A DNA stretch of 64,000 bases from Latescibacteria bacterium UBA6620 (GTDB lineage Bacteria > Latescibacterota > UBA2968). Under the pieces are notes generated by a model, which did not search any database, was not told the DNA's origin, and was given only the letters and a program-made list of their open reading frames with translations. The stretch spans positions 126,732 through 190,731 of the forward strand of contig DJHM01000011.1 of NCBI GenBank assembly GCA_002433075.1. The letters run 5' to 3'. The translations under genes were made by a program, and so were the position numbers. Positions 54,078-62,653 of this stretch are shown piece after piece; within the stretch, counting starts at the first letter, position 1, and each line of letters begins with the position of its first letter.

Positions 54078-54151
54078 AACATTGAATATGTCGAAGTCGC
54101 GGGGCATTCCAATGCACACATCTTCTATCTTCAATCTTCAATGAGGTCCTG
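54078..54151. repeat. intergenic spacer of ATTGAA/CTTCAAT words
   Basis: The 74 nt after pheT include AACATTGAATATG, then ATCTTCTATCTTCAATCTTCAATGAGG just before the next gene. These are degenerate reiterations like the 2977-3085 spacer. Confidence 0.45.
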
Positions 54152-55153
54152 ATGGCCAACATTGCTTTTCTGTCCACCGCCCACACGCACACCCGTGGTT
54201 TTCTCAAGACCGTCGACGAAAAAGAGAACGCCAACCTCGTCGCCATCTGGGACGATATGGAGTCCCGCGGTCAGGGGTTCCGAGATGAGTACGGCGGGGA
54301 CTATTCGAACGATCTCGATGCGGTCATTTCACGCGACGACGTCGACGGCTTCATCGTCTGCGCCGAAAACACACGGCATCTGCCCCTGCTGGAAGCCGCC
54401 ATCCCTACAGGAAAGCCCATCTTCTGCGAAAAGCCCTTCACGACGACAACCGCCGATGCCATCGCCGCAGTCGATCTCATTCGCGAACACGGCACCATCG
54501 TTCATATGGGTTACTTCCAGCCCTTCACCGAAGCGATGCAGGGCGTGATTTCGCACGTTCAATCTGGCGCGCTCGGCGACATGACTCACGCGAAGTATCG
54601 GAACGCTCACCACGCCGCATACGGACGCTGGTTCGATTCCGACGCGCTACGCTGGTTCGGAGACCGGGAACTCGCGGGCGGCGGCGCCTTCATGGATATG
54701 GGCACGCACGCCATCCACCTGATGCGGACGGTGCTCGGACCCGTGACAGAGGCCTTCGCCACCATCTCGAACGTCTCCGGCATCTATCCCGACGTCGACG
54801 ACAATGGCGTCGCCCTTCTCCGTTTCGAGAACGGCGTCGTTGCCACGGTTGAAGCCTCCTGGGTGCAGACCGGGGGTCCGAAGGCCTTCGAGATCGTCGG
54901 TAGTACGGCGACGATCTACGAGTTCGCCGACCGCGGCTTCGTTACCGCCGAACCACGCGAAGATCCGGTCGACGTTCCCTTGGGGGCCGAAAGACCGACC
55001 CGTGTCGACCGCCTGATCGCCGCGATCGAGGGAACCGTTCCGCGTCAGGAATACGATGCCGACCTGTCCTGTGCCGTCGATGCGGTCGCCATTATGGAGG
55101 CTTGCTACGCCTCGAGCGAGAGCGGCAAATGGGAAAGCGTGGCTAAAGTCTAG
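54152..55153 (+). CDS. Gfo/Idh/MocA family oxidoreductase
   Basis: This 333-residue NAD(P)-dependent sugar- or cyclitol-type dehydrogenase has the unusual N-terminal motif NIAFLSTAHTHTRGFLKTV in place of GxGxxG, suggesting an altered cofactor pocket. FCEKPFTTTTADA (Glu-Lys-Pro) and GGGAFMDMGTHAIHLMRTVLG with the GGxxxDxGxHxxH active-site His are intact. It begins the sugar-oxidation cluster and is followed by a sugar isomerase (57 nt) and a second Gfo/Idh/MocA gene. Confidence 0.88.
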   Translation: MANIAFLSTAHTHTRGFLKTVDEKENANLVAIWDDMESRGQGFRDEYGGDYSNDLDAVISRDDVDGFIVCAENTRHLPLLEAAIPTGKPIFCEKPFTTTTADAIAAVDLIREHGTIVHMGYFQPFTEAMQGVISHVQSGALGDMTHAKYRNAHHAAYGRWFDSDALRWFGDRELAGGGAFMDMGTHAIHLMRTVLGPVTEAFATISNVSGIYPDVDDNGVALLRFENGVVATVEASWVQTGGPKAFEIVGSTATIYEFADRGFVTAEPREDPVDVPLGAERPTRVDRLIAAIEGTVPRQEYDADLSCAVDAVAIMEACYASSESGKWESVAKV

Positions 55154-55209
55154 CCGTGTGCATATCACGACTCGGGCAAACGAAGCGGAATCTAACGGAG
55201 GGATGTCCG

Positions 55210-55965
55210 ATGGCCTTGAGAATGGCCTACAGCAGCCTGAAGTGGAAAGAGCACGATCTCGAAACGAACCTGAGGGCGTTGGCAGAAGAGGGATTCGAAG
55301 GATGGGAGACGCGTGAATCGCTCGATTGGCTTGGAACCCCCGCCCGACTCAGGAAGATGGCCGCCGACTGCGGAATCGAAATCGCAGCCGTGAGCGGCCC
55401 GAACGTTCCCGCTGACAGGGACCAGCCGGCGTTCGAAATCAACAAGCGTCGAATCGAGTTCGCGTCCGACCTCGGCGTGCCCCTCCTGATGACCAAAGGT
55501 CCCCGAGGTGAAAACAACCCGACCCCGGACAACGAACTTCGTAAGGTCGCGGATATGTACGAGGAATTGGCCCGACACGGGCAGTCCCTCGGGGTGACCG
55601 TCACGTTCCATCCTCACATCAACCACTTTGTCGACAGCGCGGAGGAATGGGCGAGATTCATGCCGATGTTGGATGCGTGCCGTCTCTGCCTTGATATGTC
55701 TCACGCGGTCCGCTGGGGCTACGACCCTCTTCAGGCAGCGAAAGATTTTTCCGACCGGATTTCGCTCGTTCACCTGCACGACGAGAAAGACGGGGGCGGC
55801 GCCGACCTCGGCGAGGGACCGATGTGCGATTACACGGCTTTTCTGAACACCGTCGAGGACGTCGGCTACAGTGGCTGGGTGGTCACCTGTCCCGGAAACG
55901 GTGCGGCCCCCGACCGAGACAAGATCCGCAACAACCGCGCCTTCCTGAAGTCGATTGGCTACTGA
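55210..55965 (+). CDS. sugar phosphate isomerase/epimerase (xylose-isomerase-like TIM barrel)
   Basis: The 251-residue protein belongs to the AP-endonuclease-2/IolE-like TIM-barrel family. Metal and active-site residues appear in VTFHPHINHFV, LCLDMSHAVRWGYDP and LVHLHDEKDGGG. Related enzymes epimerise or dehydrate inositol- and ketose-type sugars. The ATG at 55210 lies 7 nt after GGAGGG; a longer upstream start is not supported. It is flanked by two Gfo/Idh/MocA genes, which fits a pathway oxidising then isomerising a sugar or cyclitol. Confidence 0.85.
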   Translation: MALRMAYSSLKWKEHDLETNLRALAEEGFEGWETRESLDWLGTPARLRKMAADCGIEIAAVSGPNVPADRDQPAFEINKRRIEFASDLGVPLLMTKGPRGENNPTPDNELRKVADMYEELARHGQSLGVTVTFHPHINHFVDSAEEWARFMPMLDACRLCLDMSHAVRWGYDPLQAAKDFSDRISLVHLHDEKDGGGADLGEGPMCDYTAFLNTVEDVGYSGWVVTCPGNGAAPDRDKIRNNRAFLKSIGY

Positions 55966-55995
55966 GTCGACCGAGGAGCTCTTCGAGAGACCCCA

Positions 55996-57183
55996 ATGCC
56001 CAACATCCGTGTCGGTATTCTCGGCCTCAGACGAGGCTTCACTCACCTGCGCAACTTTCTTCACGCAGACGGGGCCGACGTGATCGGGGCTTGCGATCGA
56101 GTTCAGGCCAATCGCGACCGAGGCACTGCCCTCGTCGCCGAAAGCGGATCGCAGACCCACATCGTCGAGGAATTCAACGACCTCCTTGCGATGAAGCCCG
56201 ATGCGATCGTGGTCGCCAGCAACGGCTCGCTTCACGTCGAACATTCGATTCAGGCGATGGAAGCGGGATGCGCCGTCCTGTGTGAAGTCCCGGGCGCGTT
56301 CACCCCAGAAGAGTCGTGGCGTCTTCGTGAGTGCGTCCAGCGAACAGGCGCGTTCTATATGCTCGCCGAGAATACGTGCTTCTGGGATTTCTTCCGCTAC
56401 TTCCGAAAATGGATCGTCGAGGAACAGTTCGGATCCGTCTCCATCGCAGAGGGAGAATACCTCCACTATCTTCCGAACACGATGCTCACGCCCCAGGGCA
56501 CCGTCCCACCCTCCCGGGTCAAGACAGAAGGAATCACCGACGCGGTCCCCAGCTGGCGTGCGGCAATGCCCCCAATCCAGTACCTCACGCACGACCTGGG
56601 GCCGCTGCTCGAGATCCTCGACGATCGTGCGGTGAGCGTGACCTGCCAGAGCGCAGCCTCCCGGTCTGAAGAAGCCCCGCTCCGAAGCGACGGCCAGATC
56701 GCCCTGTTCCAAACAGCGAAGGGCCACCTGATCAAAATCATGGTGACCCTTAACACGCGACGTCCCGAAGAACATCGTTATCGTTTGTTCGGTACGCTGG
56801 GGAGTGCGGAATGGTTTCGATACGAAGGCTACGCCCGTCGTTTCACACGCACGATGGAAACGAAAGAAGGCTGGGAGGTCTTCCCCGTCGGGTTCGCCGC
56901 CCGGGACGACGACACCACCACCGGTCACGGGGGCGCCGACCTCAAGGTCGCGACGGCCTTCACCAATGCACTCAGCGAGGGCAGGCCGAGCCCGATCGAC
57001 GTCTACCGCGCGATGGAGTACCACCTTCCCGGGATGCTTGCCCACCGTTCGGCCGAACTGGGAGGCGCGCCTGTCGCGATTCCGGATGTTCGGACCACGC
57101 CTTTCGAGGGCACCGACTTCTGGAACGTCGTCGGCCTTCCCGACGTCGATCCTCCTCGCTCTCTCTACAACGAAACGCGCTGA
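55996..57183 (+). CDS. Gfo/Idh/MocA family oxidoreductase
   Basis: The 395-residue protein starts MPNIRVGILGLRRGFTHLRN, a GxxGxxxG-type Rossmann start. It has VLCEVPGAFTPEESWRLRE, where Glu-Val-Pro replaces the usual Glu-Lys-Pro, so the conserved Lys that contacts substrate and NAD is missing. YLTHDLGPLLEILDDRAV gives the His-Asp pair. It ends the plus-strand set and is convergent with the enolase-superfamily pseudogene. Confidence 0.85.
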   Translation: MPNIRVGILGLRRGFTHLRNFLHADGADVIGACDRVQANRDRGTALVAESGSQTHIVEEFNDLLAMKPDAIVVASNGSLHVEHSIQAMEAGCAVLCEVPGAFTPEESWRLRECVQRTGAFYMLAENTCFWDFFRYFRKWIVEEQFGSVSIAEGEYLHYLPNTMLTPQGTVPPSRVKTEGITDAVPSWRAAMPPIQYLTHDLGPLLEILDDRAVSVTCQSAASRSEEAPLRSDGQIALFQTAKGHLIKIMVTLNTRRPEEHRYRLFGTLGSAEWFRYEGYARRFTRTMETKEGWEVFPVGFAARDDDTTTGHGGADLKVATAFTNALSEGRPSPIDVYRAMEYHLPGMLAHRSAELGGAPVAIPDVRTTPFEGTDFWNVVGLPDVDPPRSLYNETR

Positions 57184-57199
57184 GCCGGCTGGCCCGGCC

Positions 57200-58365
57200 T
57201 CAGAACGTCACTTCCTCCCGCCCCTCGATCTTCGTCTCATCCAGAACAATGCCCAGCCCGGGGAGATCGGGCACGGACACATCCCCACCTTCCGGCCGAT
57301 AGATCGGATCGTGGAAAAACTGCTTCGTTTCCTGTCCCCTGATCAGAAACTCCGCTCGGGGGACGGTCGTCGGAGCCTGGGCCGCGGCCACGTGAAGAGC
57401 CGCGAGCATCGAATGACCGTGGGCCACCACCGGGACCTCGAACGCCAACGCACAGATCTTCGTGAGTTCCGTGAAGCCCCCCGTCCAGTCCGGATCTGTC
57501 TGAATCACATCCACGGCATCTCTCAGCAGCAGCTCCTTGACCTGCCAGCGCGTGTAGACGTGCTCGCCCGTCGCGATCGGCACGCGGGCGACCGTTCGCA
57601 GCTTACGAAACTCGTTCACACGGTCGGACGGAATCGGCTCCTCCATCCATCCAGGTCCGATCAGCTCGAGACCCCGCACCATTTCGGTCGCATAGGTGAG
57701 GTCCCACCCGTTGAACACGTCGAACATAAGCTCGTAGTCCTGTCCGACGGCCTCCCGTACCGCCCGGGCCATTTCCAGATTCCGCGCGAGCCCCTCCTTC
57801 CCATCGTCCGGCCCGTGACGAACGAACCACTTCTGCGCCGTGTAGCCGTGCGATTTGTATTCCAGGGCCGTGGCTGCAGCCTAAACAGGCTCAATCGAAA
57901 AACCCAGCATGCTCGCGTAGGCCGGCACCGCGGTCCGCGTCGGACCTCCCAGCAGTCGGTAGACAGGCAGCCCGAGGGGTTTGCCCTTCAGATCCCAGAG
58001 CGCGCAGTCTACCGGACTGATCCCCGTCATGATCTGACCGCTTCGTCCGTGGTGATCCAGTCGGATCATCTGATCGAGCAGCGCTTCCGTCGCCATCGGA
58101 TCCCGCCCGACGAGGAAAGGCTTCAGCAACGTCAGGATCACGAACGCCCGCGATCTCTGGATCGGGCCGAAGATTCCCGTCACGCCCTCGTCTGACGAGA
58201 TCTCCAGATAGAGTGCGCGCATCGCTTCTCTCGCCCTCCGGAGGCGGAGCGCTCGTTGAACTCCGCGTAGACATCGAGCGGTTGAGATTGCCTCGATCCC
58301 GGTGGGAAAACCGGACCCGTGTAGGCGCCGGACACGCCCGTCACAGTCACATCCGTGATTTTCAA
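57200..58365 (-). pseudogene. enolase-superfamily (mandelate racemase/acid-sugar dehydratase-like), frameshifted with in-frame TAG
   Basis: The frame starts MKITDVTVTGVSGAYTGPVF at 58365 and breaks near 58235. Sense continues in a -1 frame as MRALYLEISSDEGVTGIFGP up to a TAG at 57881-57883, then in the same frame as ALEYKSHGYTAQKWF. Catalytic residues follow in order: Lys in AQKWF, Asp in LMFDVFNGW, Glu in WMEEPIP, Glu in ATGEHVYTR, His in VAHGHSM. One extra G in the GGG run at 58234-58236 (SGGAREAMRAL) and CAG for TAG restore a 388-residue protein. It is downstream of the zinc-less dehydrogenase gene. Confidence 0.85.
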
Positions 58366-58407
58366 AACCCCCTCCTTGTCATCCGTCGACGCACGGAACC
58401 GTCGCGT

Positions 58408-59454
58408 CTACGGGTGAATCACGACGCCCAGTGATTCATTGGGGCACTGAATCAGATCCTCGCAGGCCGCGGGCGCATCGTCGAGCGAAGATCGATGCGT
58501 GATCAACGGTTCCACGCGGAGTCCCCCGTTGTCTAGCAGAATCAGACACTCCTCGAGATTCCTGGTTGTCGTCCACTGCACGAACACCGGAGGATAGTCG
58601 GCCCCGTGTTCCCACGCCTCGTCGTGGTAGCCCGCCCCGGTCCGTGCCGCGCTTCGAACATCGATGTTGCCCCGGCTGGCTGCAAAGCCCGAGTCGATGC
58701 GTGCGCCTCCCACGATCACGATGCGGCCCATCTTGTGTGTGTCCGGTGCCTGCTTGAGCATTCCGTAAAGAGTGTTGAACGCCGGGTTCCCATCCCCTCC
58801 GTGCGCGATGATGCCCGCATCCAGCCCGTAGCCGCGGGTGAACGTTTTAGAAACCTCCACGGCGTCCTCCTCGTCGATGTTGAGAGGTCGCTCGAGGCCC
58901 CCCTCCTCCGCAGCGGACAGCCGCATCGGGAGGCGATCCATCCCGATCACGTGACAACCCGACAGTCGGCCCAGCTGGCAGGACATCTGCCCCACGACCC
59001 CCAGGCCGGCCACACCCAAGAATTCGGCGAACTCCAGCTTCGCGCGCCGGATTGCATTCAGCGCCGTGGCCGCCAGCGTCACGAATGCGGCGTGGTCGAA
59101 GCTCAGATCGTCAGGCATGGGAATCGCCATATTGCGTGGGACACAGGCCAGTGACGCGTGTTCGGCATACCCCCCGCCCATACACGCCATCCGGGTACCC
59201 AGCGGCACATCTTCGCATCCCTCGCCTTGCCCGATCACGACGCCCGCGTTGGCATACCCGAACGGACGGGCGGGTCGATCGGTCGGATTCTCCCGAGATC
59301 GCTTGACTCCTCCGAGTTCGGTTCCCGGACTGATCAAACTGGCCTTCACCTCGATCTGCACCTGACCCTTCTTCGGCCCCGGTGCGTCCTCCTCCACCAC
59401 CGCAATCTGGCCTTTGCCATCCCTGGTGAGCACCTTCCGCGTGCCGTCCGCCAA
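58408..59454 (-). CDS. medium-chain dehydrogenase/zinc-binding-dehydrogenase-like oxidoreductase without zinc ligands
   Basis: From a TTG at 59454 (GGGAGGT just upstream; a longer frame to 59751 lacks support) the product has 348 residues. The GroES-like domain has SLISPGTELGGVKRSRE and ARPFGYANAGVVIGQGEG. The Rossmann domain has FLGVAGLGVVGQMSCQLGRL. The catalytic-zinc Cys/His and structural four-Cys lobe are absent, as in bacteriochlorophyllide- and sugar-acting MDR subgroups. It is in the same strand unit as the enolase-superfamily pseudogene and probably oxidises a sugar alcohol. Confidence 0.8.
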   Translation of the reverse strand: MADGTRKVLTRDGKGQIAVVEEDAPGPKKGQVQIEVKASLISPGTELGGVKRSRENPTDRPARPFGYANAGVVIGQGEGCEDVPLGTRMACMGGGYAEHASLACVPRNMAIPMPDDLSFDHAAFVTLAATALNAIRRAKLEFAEFLGVAGLGVVGQMSCQLGRLSGCHVIGMDRLPMRLSAAEEGGLERPLNIDEEDAVEVSKTFTRGYGLDAGIIAHGGDGNPAFNTLYGMLKQAPDTHKMGRIVIVGGARIDSGFAASRGNIDVRSAARTGAGYHDEAWEHGADYPPVFVQWTTTRNLEECLILLDNGGLRVEPLITHRSSLDDAPAACEDLIQCPNESLGVVIHP

Positions 59455-59783
59455 GGGGACCTCCCTTTCTTGATTTCGTCTGCTCTTGTCTGGTGAGCAC
59501 CACCGTACGGACAAATGTCCGGCGCATCGAAAGGCAGTTCTGAAAACCCACATAGATGAAGACTCGATGACCGCGTCATCGAGTCTTCGAATACACATAC
59601 CCTGGGCGCCCCGATCTCGAACCGGATCGGCGACGGCCAGGCGAAAGCTTGCCGGATCACCCAGTTCCGGTCCTTCATCGGTTCGGAGTAGATGCTGGCG
59701 CCTACGGCAATGACGTGGATGCTCTTGCCACCCGACTCCAACTAGGAGCAACTGCTTGCGCGAACGCCAACGAACTCAGGCCG
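59455..59783. other. intergenic region with perfect inverted repeat
   Basis: About 330 nt between the dehydrogenase and the purine permease, both on the minus strand. A minus-strand frame opening at 59741 (RQAFAWPSPIRFEIGAPRV) has no start signal or family match and is not annotated as coding. The only structured element is the inverted repeat at 59558-59588. Confidence 0.45.
59558..59588. repeat. perfect 13-bp inverted repeat
   Basis: GAAGACTCGATGA and TCATCGAGTCTTC are exact reverse complements separated by CCGCG. There is no T-run on either side, so it is not a typical terminator. An operator or an mRNA stem in the leader of the dehydrogenase gene is possible. Confidence 0.75.
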
Positions 59784-61100
59784 TCATTGGACGAATAGAT
59801 AGCGGGCGATAAACAACACGGCGAGCACATCCAGAAGAGGATGCACGTCCTGGCCCCGCCCACTCAGACGCTTGACGACGGGGTAGACCACGATACCGGC
59901 GGCCACGCCGTTCGCAATGCTGAACGTCAGCGGCATGACCAGCAACGTCAAGAAAGCCGGTAGAGCGTCCGTCGCGTCTCCCCAGTCGATCCGTTGGACA
60001 GCTGCCATCATCAGCACACCGACGATCACGAGCGCAGGGGCCGTCGCGTAGAGGGGCACAGACTCTACGAGTGGCGCAAAGAACAGCGCGGCCAGAAACA
60101 GCAGGGCCACGACGACTGACGCAAGACCCGTTCGAGCCCCCTCCGTGATACCGGACGCGCTTTCGATATACGTCGTCACCGGTGAGGTCCCCAACAGCGA
60201 GCCTGCGACGGTACCGAGCGAGTCCGCGAGCAACGCTCGGTTGGCACGGGGAAGATGACCCCGATCGTCCAGCATTCCCGATTGCTGCGAAAGACCGACC
60301 AGCGTCCCCATCGTGTCAAACAGGTCGACGAACAGGAACACGAACACCAGTTCGATCAGGGCGATGCTGAATGCAGTCGGTAGATGCGTAAGGGCAGCCC
60401 CGAACATCCGTTCGGGCCAGGCCGGCATCGCGACAAGACCCGACGGCGGGGGCGCGACCCCCGTCCCCATCGCCAGGACCGTCACGGCTGCCGTGCCGAT
60501 CAGGATCGACCCTCTTACCCCCCGCGCAACAAGGACCCCTGTCCCGAGCAGTCCCACGATCGCCAGTCCCGCTTCCCCCGCACGCACACTTCCGAGCGTC
60601 ACCAGCGTGGCTTCGTGCGCGGAGACGATCCCTGCGTTCTTCAACCCGATAAAAGCGATGAAGAGGCCGATTCCGGCCGCCGTCGCGTGCTTGAGACTCG
60701 TGGGAACGGCGTTGATCAGCGCCTCTCGCAGTCGCAGAACGGAAAGGAGCGTGAAAATCAGTCCTGCCGCGAGCACAACCCCCAGCGCCAGATCCCACCT
60801 CACCCCCATCCCGATCACGACGGTGTAGGTGAACATCGCGTTCAGCCCCATGCCCGGAGCCAAGGCAAAGGGGTAGTTCGCCCCCAGGGCCATAATCAGT
60901 GTCGCGACAGCCGATCCCACGCAGGTCGCGAAGAGGAGCTCGCCGAACATGTCCTGGCCGAGCGCTTGGGACAACATCCCCGGGTTCACGGCCACGATAT
61001 AGGCCATCGTGACGAACGTCGTCACGCCACCCACGACCTCGGTCCGAATCGTCGTCTGGCGTTCGTCGATTTCGAAAAAGGATTTGATGGCATCTGTCAT
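59784..61100 (-). CDS. AzgA/PbuG-type purine permease (NCS2)
   Basis: This 438-residue, 12-14 helix transporter of the nucleobase-ascorbate superfamily, AzgA branch, starts RTEVVGGVTTFVTMAYIVAV. It has ALGANYPFALAPGMGLNAMF (the NPFALAPGMGxNA motif), LFDTMGTLVGLS and GTSPVTTYIESASGITEG. These fix it as a hypoxanthine/guanine/adenine:H+ symporter. The M28 peptidase gene ends 35 nt upstream. Confidence 0.94.
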   Translation of the reverse strand: MTDAIKSFFEIDERQTTIRTEVVGGVTTFVTMAYIVAVNPGMLSQALGQDMFGELLFATCVGSAVATLIMALGANYPFALAPGMGLNAMFTYTVVIGMGVRWDLALGVVLAAGLIFTLLSVLRLREALINAVPTSLKHATAAGIGLFIAFIGLKNAGIVSAHEATLVTLGSVRAGEAGLAIVGLLGTGVLVARGVRGSILIGTAAVTVLAMGTGVAPPPSGLVAMPAWPERMFGAALTHLPTAFSIALIELVFVFLFVDLFDTMGTLVGLSQQSGMLDDRGHLPRANRALLADSLGTVAGSLLGTSPVTTYIESASGITEGARTGLASVVVALLFLAALFFAPLVESVPLYATAPALVIVGVLMMAAVQRIDWGDATDALPAFLTLLVMPLTFSIANGVAAGIVVYPVVKRLSGRGQDVHPLLDVLAVLFIARYLFVQ

Positions 61101-61135
61101 ATTTTCACACCCACTCGACGGGTCATTCTACCCGT

Positions 61136-62290
61136 TCAGGCCGCATCCGCACCGAACTGATTGGCGAAGATCAGGAAGTCGTTGAACCCGATCAACGCAT
61201 CCCGATCCAGATCGAAGATCGCCGCGTCCGGGCCCAGAGCAGGCTCCCCGAATCGTGCCGCGAACTGAAGAAAATCTTCGAAATCGACCGTCCCGCTGTC
61301 GTCGAAATCGGCCGTCCTCGCCCCCACGCCTGCCAATTCCAGCACACCGCCCACGGTTGCACGAGTGACCTGAGCGACATATCCGATATCGACTTTGCTC
61401 AGGTTATCGCTACTCCTGTTCAGGTGGGGTGAGGGGTTATCGAAGAATTGAAAGATCGCAAGAGCCGGATAACCCTCGTCAAGGAAGGGTTGATGATCCG
61501 AGCACCGGCAACCTCGTGACGTCACGCGCAGATCCGACCCGTTTCCATCCTCCGTCCGGAGCGTCGAGTAGGATCTGGCCGCATCGGCGATGACCTCTGC
61601 GATCTCGACGTGAGGAGAGGTCGTATCGATCGAGAACGCGTCCGGATGGATCGAGCCCGGGTCCCCGATGGCGTCGAGCTGAATCATCAGTTCGATCTGG
61701 TCGCCCCTGCTCCTCGCCTGGTTGGCATAATGGGCGCTCCCGTTAAGGCCGATCTCTTCCGCGCCCCAGAAGGCGAACTCGATGGTCAAGTCAAGGTTCT
61801 GGTCCTTGAGCAGCCGGGCGATTTCAAGAACAGCCGCACACCCTGATGCGTTATCATCCGCCCCAGGCGCAACATCCTGCTGCGCCTGGGTACGGTCGAG
61901 TGATATCGAATCGTAATGTCCCGAAACGATTATCTTTCGATGGGGTTGAAGGCTGCCCGTTTTCGTGGCGAGCACGTTCGCCTGAACCGTCGAGAGAAAC
62001 CAGTCCTTGTTGAAGAAGCGCCGGTTCAATTCCAAGTCGAAAGAATCCCGTACCGCCTCGTACCCGAACGACTCCAGCCGGTCCTCCAGATAGGCCACCA
62101 CCGCCCAGTTGGAATCGCTCCCCATAAACCGGGTCTCGAAGGCGACCAGTCGCTCGACCGTGATGGTGAGGGAGTCCGCGTTCACCCCATCCACGATTTC
62201 GATGATCTGGGCCCTTACACCACCGTGCCCGAACGTCGCGAACGTGAGCCAGACGAGAATAATCGACTTAGCTGACAATTTTACAGACAC
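61136..62290 (-). CDS. secreted M28 zinc aminopeptidase with C-terminal dockerin-like repeats
   Basis: The 384-residue protein has a signal peptide (about residues 8-27, ending GVRAQ). The M28 zinc ligands are His and Asp in VSGHYDS, Asp in APGADDNASG, the Glu-Glu pair in WGAEEIGLNG and His in CSDHQPFLDE. The last 55 residues hold two calcium-loop/helix repeats, ADFDDSGTVDFEDFLQFA and FDLDRDALIGFNDFLIFA, resembling dockerin or EF-hand-like tails. They may serve for attachment or sorting. It is upstream of the purine permease, same strand. Confidence 0.9.
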   Translation of the reverse strand: MSVKLSAKSIILVWLTFATFGHGGVRAQIIEIVDGVNADSLTITVERLVAFETRFMGSDSNWAVVAYLEDRLESFGYEAVRDSFDLELNRRFFNKDWFLSTVQANVLATKTGSLQPHRKIIVSGHYDSISLDRTQAQQDVAPGADDNASGCAAVLEIARLLKDQNLDLTIEFAFWGAEEIGLNGSAHYANQARSRGDQIELMIQLDAIGDPGSIHPDAFSIDTTSPHVEIAEVIADAARSYSTLRTEDGNGSDLRVTSRGCRCSDHQPFLDEGYPALAIFQFFDNPSPHLNRSSDNLSKVDIGYVAQVTRATVGGVLELAGVGARTADFDDSGTVDFEDFLQFAARFGEPALGPDAAIFDLDRDALIGFNDFLIFANQFGADAA

Positions 62291-62310
62291 TTATTATCCA
62301 AAATTAATCC

Positions 62311-62340
62311 TTAACCCGTTCCTGGATCGGCCGATATAAA
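62311..62340 (+). promoter_or_regulatory. candidate promoter for the 69-aa membrane protein
   Basis: TTAACC (62311-62316) and TATAAA (62335-62340) with an 18-nt spacer, in an AT-rich divergent region (62270-62345), 37 nt before the ATG at 62377. The -35 match is weak. Confidence 0.4.
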
Positions 62341-62376
62341 TAACAGGACTTGATGACGAAACAAGGAGGTCCTGTG

Positions 62377-62586
62377 ATGACTTCAGGTGTGTGGATTCTG
62401 CTGATTGGCTTTATGTTCACGTCGGGCATGTTTTGCCTCGTCTTCGCGCTCTATCGGCTGACGACGCCCGTCGGAGCAACGAACGTGACACCGATGCCGG
62501 CGAGACCCGCTCCCGAAGGCGAAGAGCAGGACCCAGAGCTTACAAAGTTAGGCAGGCCGGTTCAGGAAGTTCGCCTGAGGGCCTGA
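62377..62586 (+). CDS. small single-helix membrane protein (69 aa)
   Basis: The ATG at 62377 has AGGAGGT 8 nt upstream, preferred over upstream in-frame starts at 62350/62353. The first 30 residues form one membrane helix (VWILLIGFMFTSGMFCLVFA). The rest is a polar tail with EGEEQDPELTKLG. It is the only gene between divergent and convergent neighbours and has its own promoter and terminator, so it is probably expressed. Function unknown. Confidence 0.7.
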   Translation: MTSGVWILLIGFMFTSGMFCLVFALYRLTTPVGATNVTPMPARPAPEGEEQDPELTKLGRPVQEVRLRA

Positions 62587-62622
62587 GATTGGTCAGGGCC
62601 GGCAACGCCGGCAGTGGACTGC

Positions 62623-62651
62623 AAGAGGGGGAGCGCATCGCTCCCCCTCTT
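62623..62651. terminator. perfect 13-bp bidirectional terminator
   Basis: AAGAGGGGGAGCG and CGCTCCCCCTCTT pair perfectly around a 3-nt loop, followed by CTTTATG. It separates the small membrane gene from the convergent MFS gene, whose stop is 3 nt away. Confidence 0.9.
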
Positions 62652-62653
62652 CT

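Noticed and set aside
55192..57045. 617-codon minus-strand open frame opposite the sugar isomerase and Gfo/Idh/MocA genes
   Set aside because: Shadow of high-GC coding sequence; crosses a gene boundary and lacks start signals.
57881..57883. Reassignment of TAG or TGA as sense codons (genetic code variant)
   Set aside because: Many intact genes in the window end with each of the three stop codons and do not continue sensibly after them.
59455..59741. Small minus-strand gene between the dehydrogenase and the purine permease
   Set aside because: No ribosome-binding site, no recognisable family, and the frame runs into the next gene.
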